64,000 bases of DNA from Sphingobium sp. JS3065 (GTDB taxonomy: Bacteria; Pseudomonadota; Alphaproteobacteria; Sphingomonadales; Sphingomonadaceae), in assembly GCF_026427355.1 (NCBI RefSeq), contig NZ_CP102665.1, positions 248,001 to 312,000 on the forward strand, in the 5' to 3' direction. Position 1 is the first letter of the stretch. Each line of letters opens with the position of its first letter. The notes below the pieces were generated by a model. That model was given only the letters and a program-made list of their open reading frames with translations. It made no database searches and had not been told where the DNA came from. Position numbers and translations under genes: made by a program. Positions 53,388-62,077 of the stretch are shown in pieces.

Positions 53388-54442
53388 CAATATTGCTCCA
53401 CCAGCACGTCGGTATAAAGCTCGTGCGGCTCCGGTTCGGGAGAGGTTTCGGCAAAGTCCGCCGCGTCGCTGACGATTTTGCGGATGTCCTGGTCGATCTT
53501 CTTGAGTTCGTCCTCGGACACACCGGCTTGCGCCAGATATTTCTTTACCCCCTCGATCGGGTCGGACTTGTCGCGCATCGACTGCACTTCCTCGCGCGAG
53601 CGGTACTTGGCCGGGTCGGACATCGAATGGCCGCGATAGCGGTAGGTCTTCATCTCCAGCAGGATCGGGCCATTGCCCGCCTGCACCCATTTGAGCGCTT
53701 CCTCGGTCGCGCCGCGCACCGCCAGCACGTCCATGCCGTTCACCTGGATGCCCGGAATGCGGAAGCTTTCGCCGCGCCGGTAAAGCTGGTCCTCCGCCGA
53801 GGAGCGGTTGACGCTGGTGCCCATCGCATATTGGTTGTTCTCGATCACGAAGATGATCGGCAGCTTCCACAGCTCGGCCATGTTGAAGCTTTCATAGACC
53901 TGGCCCTGATTGGCCGCGCCGTCGCCGAAATAGGCGACGCACACGCCGCCATCTCCATTATATTTGTGCGCGAAGCCCAGCCCCGCGCCCAGCGACACCT
54001 GCGCGCCGACGATGCCGTGGCCGCCGTAGAATTTATGCTCGACGCTGAACATGTGCATCGAACCGCCCTTGCCCCGCGAAATGCCCGCTTCCCGGCCGGT
54101 CAGTTCCGCCATGATCACATTGGGATCGATCCCATAGGCCAGCATATGGCCATGGTCGCGATAGCCCGTGATCACGCTGTCCTTGCCAGGCTCCAGCGCC
54201 GACTGGATGCCCACCGCCACCGCTTCCTGGCCAATGTACAAATGGCAGAAACCGCCGATCAGCCCCAGGCCGTACAACTGACCCGCCTTCTCCTCGAAAC
54301 GGCGGATCAGCACCATCTGCCGGTAAAATTCCAGCAACTCCTCCACCGTCGCATTATAAGCGACCGGGGCTTCGGGGCGTTTGCGGTTATGGTCGGCTGG
54401 TGGAGGCGCGTTGCGCGCGGAACGGGCAGTCTTGTTCGTCAT
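53387..54442 (-). CDS. pdhA: Pyruvate dehydrogenase E1 alpha subunit
   Basis: 351 residues. The thiamine diphosphate motif starts [19 protein letters not shown] and ends IENN (about residues 180-207). Phosphorylation-loop-like [20 protein letters not shown] lies near residue 275, and [16 protein letters not shown] near 65. With PdhB it decarboxylates pyruvate and acetylates the E2 lipoyl group. The E2/E3 genes are not adjacent in this window. Basic, Ala/Arg-rich N-terminus of about 25 residues. Transcribed divergently from a LysR gene. Confidence 0.97.
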
Positions 54443-54557
54443 TTCCTGTCCCTTGTTCCAGCGGGGGCTGGACTGTTATCGCTATGCGCGACAATGTGGC
54501 GAACGGAATCAATTAATACCAATAATTATTTCATTGGATTTTTCATAGATATTACCG

Positions 54558-55442
54558 ATGAATCGTATCGCCTTCTATCATCTTGAAACCCTCCTATGGA
54601 TTTCGCGCCTCGGCACGTTCGGGGCCGCCGCCGACCGGCTGAACGCCAGCCAGCCGACAATTTCCGCCCGGATCAGGGAGTTGGAGGGGCAGGTCGGCTT
54701 TCCGCTGTTCCAGCGCGAAGGCCGGAACATGATGCTGACGGTGCGCGGCCGGGAATTCGTGCAGCAATGCGAGATGCTGTGGACCACGCTTCAGCAAACC
54801 CTGCTTTCGCCCGACGAATTCCGGGGCGCTTCGGGCATCGTGCGCGTCGGCTGCGGTGAGATTGCGGCGGCAAGCTGCCTTCCCGTATTCACCAACGCCA
54901 TTCGGGAAAGCATGCCGAAAATCTCCCTGGAGATCGAGATCAACCTGACCGCCCACCTGATCGACGACCTGCTCAGCGGCCGGGTCGACATGGTGTTCGC
55001 CATCGGACCCATCGCCATGCCGGGGATAGTGGCGAGCACGCTTCAGCAGGTCGACCTTGTATGGCTGGCCAGCCGGGAGCTTGGCGAACGCCTGATCGAG
55101 AAGGGCGGCGGCATAGGACCGGCCGTGCCGCTCTGGTCGGTGGCGCGTTCTTCGCCCATGCACGACCTGATGGCGACCATGATCCGCAAATCGTCCTTCC
55201 GCCATCCGCAGGTCCATACCTGCAACAATGTGCGTTCGCTGATCGACATCGTGGAATCCGGCGGCGGCGTCGGATTGTTCCCGCTCAACATGGTGGAGGA
55301 GAAGATAGCGGGGGGGGCGCTCGTCAAGCTGGACGAAGAGGTTCCCCAGCCGATCCTGCTCCAGTCGGCGATGCGCAGCAACGACCATGATCCGATCATA
55401 TCCGAACTATTCCGCCGATCCTGCGAGATCGCCTACGCCTGA
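54558..55442 (+). CDS. LysR-family transcriptional regulator
   Basis: 294 residues, standard LTTR length. N-terminal helix-turn-helix in FGAAADRLNASQPTISARIR (about 21-40) and a periplasmic-binding-like effector domain from about residue 90 (GIVRVGCGEIAAASCLPVF; VESGGGVGLFPLNMVEE near 235). The effector is unknown. It is divergent from pdhA with an AT-rich 115-base gap, so control of pdhAB is possible, but neither the site nor the ligand is visible. Confidence 0.93.
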   Translation: MNRIAFYHLETLLWISRLGTFGAAADRLNASQPTISARIRELEGQVGFPLFQREGRNMMLTVRGREFVQQCEMLWTTLQQTLLSPDEFRGASGIVRVGCGEIAAASCLPVFTNAIRESMPKISLEIEINLTAHLIDDLLSGRVDMVFAIGPIAMPGIVASTLQQVDLVWLASRELGERLIEKGGGIGPAVPLWSVARSSPMHDLMATMIRKSSFRHPQVHTCNNVRSLIDIVESGGGVGLFPLNMVEEKIAGGALVKLDEEVPQPILLQSAMRSNDHDPIISELFRRSCEIAYA

Positions 55443-55509
55443 ATAGCCGCAACGCCTTTCAGGATAAGCCCGCATTGTTCCAGCGCCCCGGAACACGTAG
55501 ACATTCGCC

Positions 55510-58500
55510 ATGAGCTTGCTTTCCGCGACCCTGCTGGCGCTTGCGATCGTCCTGCTGCTGTTCGGGATCGCCACCATCGTGGAGAGGCGCGGCGGCTTGG
55601 CGTTCGGCCGCCATGACGTGCGCCACGGCGCCTATGCGCTGGCGCTGGGCGTCTATTGCTCTAGCTGGACCTTCTATGGCGCGGTGGGCAGCGCCGTGCG
55701 CGACGGCTGGCACTATCTGCCCATCTATCTCGCGCCGATCTGCCTGCTGATCGCCGCCCCCCGCTTCCTGCGCCGGCTGGCCGAGGCGGTCGCGGAAGAG
55801 CGCGCCACGACGGTTTCCGACTTCATCGCCGCGCGCTTCGGCCATGACGTGGTCGTGGCCCGCCTTGTCACGATCATCGCATTGCTGGGGACCGTTCCCT
55901 ATGTCGCGCTGCAATTCCGTTCCATCGGCAGCGCCATCTCCATCGTGACGGGCCGTCCCGTCGCGACGATGGCCATGCTCACCGCCGCCTGGCTGCTGTC
56001 CCTGTTCGCCATGCTCTTCGGCGCCCGCCGTTTCGAACTGGCGGGGCGCAGCGAGGGGCTGGTCTATGCCATCGGCATCGAATCCCTGCTCAAGATCGTT
56101 GCGCTGACGACTGTCGCGGTGCTGGCCCTCGTCCTGCTGGGTCAGGCGGACGCCGCGGGCCTGTCGCGGGGCGCCGCCATCCTGACCGCCAATTTCCGAC
56201 CGGAGCGGCTGTCGATAGAGGTGGGCGTCATCTTCCTGATTTCGGTCATGGCGATCATCGTCCTGCCCCGGCAATTCTACATGGGCCTGGTCGAGGCGCG
56301 CGAGCCGGGCGATCTGGTGAGCGCCCGCTGGGGCCTTGCCGCCTATCTCGCGGCGATGGCGTTGATGGTGCTGCCTGTCGCGCTGGCGGGCGCAAGCCTG
56401 CTGCACGGGGCGCAGCCCGATCTCTACATGCTCCAACTGCCCGAAATGGACGGGCAGGGCGTCGTGCTCGCCCTCGCCCTGCTGGGCGGGATCGCGGCTG
56501 CGGCATCGATGGTCGTCGTCGATTCGACCGCGCTGGCGACGATGGTTTCGAACGACCTGCTCTTTCCCACATTGCTGGCGCGGGAGAACGGGGCGGAGGC
56601 CGGTGCGGGGACGCTCGGCCGGCGGATGCTGCTCGTGCGCCGCTTCTCCATCATCGCGATCATCGCGGCTGCGCTTGCCTGGGCGCTGCTCGTTTCGGCC
56701 GAACAGTCGCTCGCTTCGATCGGCCTCGTCGCCTTCGCCGCCATGGCGCAGTTCACGCCGCACCTGATCCTGGCCACCTATGCGCCGGGTCGCGATGCCC
56801 TTGCGGCGCGGGCCAGTCTCGCCATCGGGCTGGTCATCTGGTTCTACACCCTGGCCCTGCCGCCCATCCTGCCGTCCGCCTGGCTGGCCGCGCTTGCGGG
56901 AAGCGCGTTCGATCCCTTGCGCCTGTTCGGCATCGGCGCCGCCTCTCCGCTGGTGCACGGCGTCGCATGGAGCCTTGGCGCCAACCTTCTCGTCTTCGCG
57001 CTCGTCGCGGCGCGCAAGGTGAAGGCGCCCGTCCTGCCCAGCCTTGGCGGCCAGCGTCCGATCACCGATCTTGCCGAACTGGCGCAGCTCACCGCCAGCT
57101 TCGTCGGCGAAGAAGAGGCCGCCCGCGAATTTCCGGCGGCGGCACGCGGCACGCCCATCGACCGCCAGTCGGCGCAACGCGCCCGCGAGTTGATCGCGCG
57201 CGTGGTCGGCGCGTCATCGGCCCGTTCGCTGGTCGCATCGGCGCTGGCGGGCGGGCAGATGAGCCTGTCCGACGTCACCCGGCTGCTGGGAGAGCGGGGG
57301 CAATCGCTGCGCTTCTCCCGCGAGTTGCTGGCCGCCACCTTCGAGCATATCGACGCCGGCATCAGCGTCGTGGATGCGGACATGAACCTGGTCGCCTGGA
57401 ACAGCCAATATCTCGACCTGTTCGACTTTCCTCCCGGTTTCCTGCGGGTGGGCACGCCGATTGCGGAATTGATCCGCTATAATGGACGGCTGGGCGATTT
57501 CGGGACGAAAGACATCGAATTCCACGTCAAGAAACGCCTGCACCACATGCGCCGGGGCCTTCCGCACAGTTTCGAGAGGCGGCGCAAGGACGGCCGCGTC
57601 ATCAAGAGCATCGGCGGGCCGATGCCGGGCGGCGGCTATGTCACCAGCTTCATCGACATCACCGAAGACGCGCGCATCCGCGACGAACTCGGCCGGACGT
57701 TGAGAGAGTTGGAGACCCGTGTCGCCGACCGCACCCGCGAACTCAGCGACACCAATTCGCGGCTTGCCGAAGCGACGAAGGACAAGACCCGTTTCCTTGC
57801 CGCCGCCAGCCATGACCTGCTCCAGCCGCTGCACGCGGCGCGGCTTTTCACCGCCGCCCTGCAACGGGAGGTGGAGGGAATGCCCCATATCCTGGCCCAG
57901 CGCGTCGACAACGCGATCGTCGCGGCGGAGGGACTGCTGCGCGCGCTCCTCGACATCAGCAAGCTCGATGCGGGCGGCGTCCAGCCTGGTCCGGAACCGA
58001 TCGATCTCGCACCCTTTCTCACGAACCTTGCCGATGGGTTTGCACCGATGGCGAAGGAGAAGGGGCTGCGCCTGCTGACCGGCCCGCTTGCCGGTCATCT
58101 CGATACGGACCCGGGACTGCTCCGATCGGTATTGCAGAATTTCGTCTCCAACGCCCTGCGCTACACGCAGCATGGCGGAATATTGATCGGCGTCAGGCGC
58201 AGGGGCGGGATGATCCGGATCGACATCGTCGACACCGGGGTCGGCATAGCCGCCGACCAGATCGAGGCGATATTCGGGGAATTCACCCGTCTCGGGGCGC
58301 TGGACGTCGAAGGGTTTGGCCTTGGCCTCGCCCTCGCCCGGCGGATCGTCCGGCTGCTGGGCGGCAGCATCGAAGTGCGTTCCGTTCCGGGAAAGGGCAG
58401 CCGATTCAGCCTGCTCATGCCTGAAGGCACGGGACGGACCGCGCCGGAACCGGCGCCGGAAGTCAAGGCGCCCATGCCGGAGGCGCGCAACCTTGCCGTA

Positions 58501-58845
58501 CTGGTGGTCGATGACGATCCGATGATCGTGGCGGCGACAGAGGCGCTGCTTGCCAGCCTGGATCACCGGACGCTGACCGCCGGGGATGGCGAGACGGCCC
58601 GGAAGCTCGCGCCCGAAGCGGACGCCGCCCTGGTGGATTTCCAGCTTGGCGGGAAGGAGGATGGGCTGAGCCTGATCGCCGCGCTGCGCCGGGAGCATCC
58701 GGGCCTGCCCGCCGCGCTCGTCACGGCGGAGGATGCGGCGGATCTGGCCGCACGCGCTGCTGTGCTGGATATCGCCTTCATCGCCAAGCCTGCCGCGCCG
58801 GAGGCTATTGCGGCCTTTCTGGACAAATTCGGAAATGTCGGGTGA
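55510..58845 (+). CDS. Hybrid histidine kinase with SSF transporter-like N-terminal domain
   Basis: 1,111 residues. The first 510 form a sodium:solute symporter-like domain of about 12-13 membrane helices (YCSSWTFYGAVGSAVRDGWH near residue 50, ATTVSDFIAARFGHDVVVAR near 100). After a linker comes a PAS domain (ELLAATFEHIDAGISVVDAD), a coiled-coil stretch (ELETRVADRTRELSDTN), HisKA with His768 in AAASHDLLQPLHAARLF, HATPase (NFVSNALRYTQHGG; GFGLGLALARRI) and a C-terminal receiver with Asp1043 in ALVDFQLGG. It belongs to the NahK/CrbS-like kinases that couple solute sensing to metabolic control. No LuxR-type response-regulator partner follows it here, although one is common elsewhere. ATG start; ribosome site weak. 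Confidence 0.94.
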   Translation: MSLLSATLLALAIVLLLFGIATIVERRGGLAFGRHDVRHGAYALALGVYCSSWTFYGAVGSAVRDGWHYLPIYLAPICLLIAAPRFLRRLAEAVAEERATTVSDFIAARFGHDVVVARLVTIIALLGTVPYVALQFRSIGSAISIVTGRPVATMAMLTAAWLLSLFAMLFGARRFELAGRSEGLVYAIGIESLLKIVALTTVAVLALVLLGQADAAGLSRGAAILTANFRPERLSIEVGVIFLISVMAIIVLPRQFYMGLVEAREPGDLVSARWGLAAYLAAMALMVLPVALAGASLLHGAQPDLYMLQLPEMDGQGVVLALALLGGIAAAASMVVVDSTALATMVSNDLLFPTLLARENGAEAGAGTLGRRMLLVRRFSIIAIIAAALAWALLVSAEQSLASIGLVAFAAMAQFTPHLILATYAPGRDALAARASLAIGLVIWFYTLALPPILPSAWLAALAGSAFDPLRLFGIGAASPLVHGVAWSLGANLLVFALVAARKVKAPVLPSLGGQRPITDLAELAQLTASFVGEEEAAREFPAAARGTPIDRQSAQRARELIARVVGASSARSLVASALAGGQMSLSDVTRLLGERGQSLRFSRELLAATFEHIDAGISVVDADMNLVAWNSQYLDLFDFPPGFLRVGTPIAELIRYNGRLGDFGTKDIEFHVKKRLHHMRRGLPHSFERRRKDGRVIKSIGGPMPGGGYVTSFIDITEDARIRDELGRTLRELETRVADRTRELSDTNSRLAEATKDKTRFLAAASHDLLQPLHAARLFTAALQREVEGMPHILAQRVDNAIVAAEGLLRALLDISKLDAGGVQPGPEPIDLAPFLTNLADGFAPMAKEKGLRLLTGPLAGHLDTDPGLLRSVLQNFVSNALRYTQHGGILIGVRRRGGMIRIDIVDTGVGIAADQIEAIFGEFTRLGALDVEGFGLGLALARRIVRLLGGSIEVRSVPGKGSRFSLLMPEGTGRTAPEPAPEVKAPMPEARNLAVLVVDDDPMIVAATEALLASLDHRTLTAGDGETARKLAPEADAALVDFQLGGKEDGLSLIAALRREHPGLPAALVTAEDAADLAARAAVLDIAFIAKPAAPEAIAAFLDKFGNVG

Positions 58846-59385
58846 TGGTCAATCCAAGACATTCCTTCTCCTTTGAGGGAGCAGGATTACAAATCATCGC
58901 GTACGGCATTGATAAATAAAACAACAAGAAGCGTTGACTGCAAAGAAGTTAATCAATTTCAACAACAACTCTTTTGAACTTATTGGGACAATATAAACAT
59001 CTTCTGTTCCGTAGTCAATTCGACGCACCGACGATACTCACACTCCGTTCGTCGTGGTCGGGAAGCACCTTCTCCTTACTTATATGGCCCATCAAGCGCC
59101 TTTCTCCTGAGCGGGCAAAACCTCCGACCCTTTGACCCTCATTGAATTCGCGCAGAGCTGAACGTTGCGGCAGCCAATTATCCACGGGAGTGATTTCGGC
59201 GGAGCCCATGTTCGCACCGGATAGAGAAGACACTATCTGCCCCCGATAGAAATGACACCTCTTGATCACAGCAGGGGCTGCGTGGAGCCCTCGGGATAGC
59301 GCAGCGCAGACCCTGCTGATGGCGTAACAGTGGTGGGGAAGGGCACGGACCCGCTGCGACGGCAGCGGGCTCGGTCAGAACCGCT
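58846..59385. other. AT-rich boundary region without a supported gene
   Basis: 540 bases. From about 58,885 to 59,020 base composition drops sharply to AT-rich (for example TTGATAAATAAAACAACAAG), unlike anything else in the window. It separates chromosome-like housekeeping genes from mobile-element debris. An 84-codon minus-strand frame (59015-59269) has no family signal and spans probable insertion-sequence end repeats, so it is not called. Likely the end of the insertion sequence and target DNA. Confidence 0.55.
59220..59258. repeat. Paired subterminal repeats near the insertion-sequence end
   Basis: GATAGAGAAGACAC (59220-59233) and GATAGAAATGACAC (59245-59258) match at 12 of 14 positions with 25-base spacing, beyond the 3' end of the transposase gene. 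Such spaced repeats are typical transposase-binding sites near IS ends; this identification is inferred. Confidence 0.45.
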
Positions 59386-60463
59386 TTAGCGCGCCTTCAC
59401 GAACTCGAGCGTGCCGCGCGCCCGTAACTCCGCCGGGCTGAGCCGGGGACGACGTTTGAGCTTGGCCCCACCCAACCGACGCCCATCGATCTTCACCGGC
59501 ACCTCCGGTTCCGGGAACAGATGCATTGGCTGGTCGCGGCGAGCAGGGGCATAGTTGTTCCGCTGCCGATGATGCGGCGCGACCGCTTGGATCTCTTTTG
59601 CTAGCGCCAGTGCCGCGTCGAGATGCTTGTTATCGACGATGGCAGGTTGATTGATCCGGGGCATCTTGTCGAACAGGCTATAGGGAAGGGAGCGCCCCTC
59701 GTGGCGGATCTCGACTGTGCCGTCAGGATATTCACAGACATCCACGCGCTTGCGCACCAGTTCCTTACTGATCGGGTTCGGCTCCAGAAGGAACAGCACT
59801 TTGTTATAGTGCAGCGTCAGCGCGGCCGTGACCGTCCGCTGTTCGCGCCAGACCATGACGGAGTGCAGATCATCCCGCAGTGCCAGAGGGCGGTGTAGAT
59901 CACGACTGTCTGCGGCCGGACGAGCGAAGCGCGCATTGTGCCCAACCATGTAGCTCGGCAGAAAGACGTTCGCTTCTTCGATCGACGAGATACCTTCCAG
60001 GCGCATCGCTTTGATCAGGCGGTCCTGCAATGTGCCGTTCGCCCGCTCGACCCGGCCCTTGGCTTGGGGTGAGTTGGCGCAAATGATCTCGATGTTCAGC
60101 GCATCGAGCGCGCGCCCGAAATGCGTCATGCCGTCACCCTTGGCGGTCGCTTTAGCGTTGCGGAAGACCGTGTGCTTGTCGGAATAAAAGGCCACCGGCT
60201 TGCCGTGCCGCTCGATATATTCGCGCGTCGCTTCCATGTAGGAAAAGGTGCTTTCGCTCTCGACCATCTTGAGGTGCATCAACTCGCTGGTCGCGTCGTC
60301 TATGTAGACGAGCAGCGTGCATCGCGGTCCGCGATCCTCAAACCATTCATGATCCGAGCCGTCGATCTGGATCAGCTCGCCACGACACTCCCTGCGGTGG
60401 CGCGTGGGCGAGACCGGCGAGCTGCGCGATCCTGCCACAGACCAGCCTCAATCATCATCTGCG
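59386..60463 (-). pseudogene. ISNCY-type transposase, 5'-truncated and frameshifted
   Basis: The catalytic part is intact: GELIQIDGSDHEWFEDRGPR opens the rve-like integrase core. YIDDATSELMHLKMVESEST, FYSDKHTVFRN and ANSPQAKGRVERANGTLQDR carry the DDE residues, and a C-terminal PLALRD...LHYNKVLFLL region follows. Upstream the matching sequence MIEAGLWQDRAARRSRPR lies in another frame, joined near 60405, and nothing of the N-terminal helix-turn-helix remains before the integrase sequence begins at about 60465. Full-length relatives run about 100 residues longer. Probably inactive. Confidence 0.8.
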
Positions 60464-61400
60464 GTCAACCCGGGCATGCCAGGCCAGATCGCTGATCGCC
60501 AGCGCCCGCCGTGCCGCGCGCACTTTGGTTCGGGCCACCGCCACCCGACGAAACAATACGCCCGTGCGGATCGATGCGGCCTCGACCCACAGGGTCACGC
60601 GCCGCATCGTGTCGGGCGAGAGCCACACAAAGGCCCCCTGCCCTTCCTGGTCGGTTTTCGAACGCGCCAGCTCGAGCACTGCCGAACCGTCCTCCTGAGG
60701 CTCGATCCTGTCGAGGTCCACGGCTGCCAGCTCCGAGACGCGCAAACCTGCATCATAGCCCAGCGACAGGAGCGCCGCGTCTCGCAGGCCCACAACGTCA
60801 CCGCCGCAGGCTTCGAGCAGCACCGACAACGTGAATCCCTTGACCGCGTCGCGGCCGATGCCCTCGCCGAAGCGCAACGGGCCCGCCTGGCGCTGCCGCA
60901 CCCCGACCCGCCGCCGGTGTCCGCGCAGTGCATCACGCACTATCGTCGCGCCTACCGGGCTGGGAAGTCCGAGCAGCTGGTGCGCCACCGCCAGCGACGA
61001 CAGGCGGCGCGACACGGTCGTGGGTTTGAGCCGCCGCGCCTCGCAATAGTCGACATAGGCTACCAGCCGCTTCGCTGGCGGGCAGGCCGATCCCGCCCTC
61101 GCGCGCCACAAAGCTGGCATAGCAGTCGCAATCGACCGCGAGCGCCTTGATGCTGGCGGGCGCTCGCGCCTCCAAAGCCTTGCGAAAAGCGAGTGCATCC
61201 AGAACGGCGCCGTCCGCTGTCAATAACTGGAGCAAGGCGACGAGCTGGGCCTCACGATCCTGCGCGGAACCAGAGTGGCGCCGGGGCAGTTTGGCCTCGC
61301 CCGGCGCCAGCACCGTCACGATCTCCCCGGACACCGCCGCTCTGGCTTTAAGCGGGCGCTGTGCCCGCGCAGAGAGGGACAAGACGGATTTTGCGCGCAT
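60455..61400 (-). pseudogene. Tyrosine recombinase/integrase, frameshifted and C-terminally truncated
   Basis: The N-terminal half (start 61400) reads LLTADGAVLDALAFRKAL and YASFVAREGGIGLPA, then the frame breaks near 61,080. The rest continues in another frame with KRLVAYVDYCEARRLKPTTV (SAM-like core-binding domain), DAALLSLGYDAGLRVSELAA (first catalytic Arg) and ELARSKTDQEGQ (beta-hairpin Lys). It ends WHARVDRR-stop where the transposase relic starts, so the HxxR and nucleophilic Tyr are missing. Related integrases occur near transfer genes on sphingomonad plasmids. Non-functional as it stands. Confidence 0.75.
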
Positions 61401-61433
61401 GGCGGGGAATAGTAGCGCCAAAAATGGCGCTGT

Positions 61434-61464
61434 CACTATCGATAAGACCCCATTATCGATAGTG
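61434..61464. repeat. Perfect 12-bp inverted repeat upstream of the integrase relic
   Basis: CACTATCGATAA (61434-61445) and TTATCGATAGTG (61453-61464) are perfectly complementary around a 7-base spacer, 34 bases upstream of the recombinase start. Arm and spacer size fit a tyrosine-recombinase core site, or an operator for the gene. Confidence 0.55.
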
Positions 61465-61528
61465 AATTTCCGATCATGATCGTTCCCGCGAATGGGGAGT
61501 CAGCGTCGCAAAAGGGCGCGACATTTCC

Positions 61529-62077
61529 TTAAGACGCACTTCCAGAGCGGTACTCGCGCCGGGACGAACCGCCGTTATCGAACACATCGGCACCAAACCG
61601 CTTTCGCAGATGAACCGCGACCAGGGCCGCATAGCGGCGTTGGCGTTTACCGTTCGGGCTATGGTAAATGCCCACCGCCTTCCAATAGCTGCCGCTCGTC
61701 TTCAGCGCGTCGAGAAATATCCACCGTGCCGCCTCGGCGTTGAAGCAGGGATCAAATTGCAGCCAGCGACGAACCTCATTCTCGCGCCGCGACAGCAGCG
61801 CCGCGATCCTCGGCACCCACCAACTGTTGATCTGAAGCGGTCCCAGGTCATGGCTACCGTCGCTATTCAGGATTTCCGCACCGATCCAGCCAGCTTCCTG
61901 ATCACGCAAGCCCCAGAGCGTCTTTTCGAGCCAGGACTGGCCGTGTGCCGCCTGCCGGATGCACCGGGCCACCGCCGGTTCCGGTGGCCTCGCCGCTACT
62001 GCGTCTTCCCAAGGTAGCGCCACCGTCAGCGCCAGCGGGACAACACAGATCCAAGCTCGATCACCGATCCAGGCCAC
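61529..62077 (-). CDS. VirB1/TrbN-like lytic transglycosylase
   Basis: About 182 residues from a GTG with GGGAGG 6 bases upstream (an ATG at 62095 is the alternative). Signal-peptide-like segment AWICVVPLALTVALP, then an SLT domain with the catalytic Glu in LWGLRDQEAGW (about residue 59), SDGSHDLGPLQINSWW and AVGIYHSPNGKRQRRYAALV. Such enzymes open peptidoglycan for conjugation machinery. It overlaps the 3' end of the relaxase gene by 17 bases, consistent with a transfer operon. Confidence 0.87.
   Translation of the reverse strand: MAWIGDRAWICVVPLALTVALPWEDAVAARPPEPAVARCIRQAAHGQSWLEKTLWGLRDQEAGWIGAEILNSDGSHDLGPLQINSWWVPRIAALLSRRENEVRRWLQFDPCFNAEAARWIFLDALKTSGSYWKAVGIYHSPNGKRQRRYAALVAVHLRKRFGADVFDNGGSSRREYRSGSAS

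Noticed and set aside
59015..59269. 84-codon minus-strand ORF
   Set aside because: It spans the probable IS-end repeats and the AT-rich junction and shows no protein family pattern.
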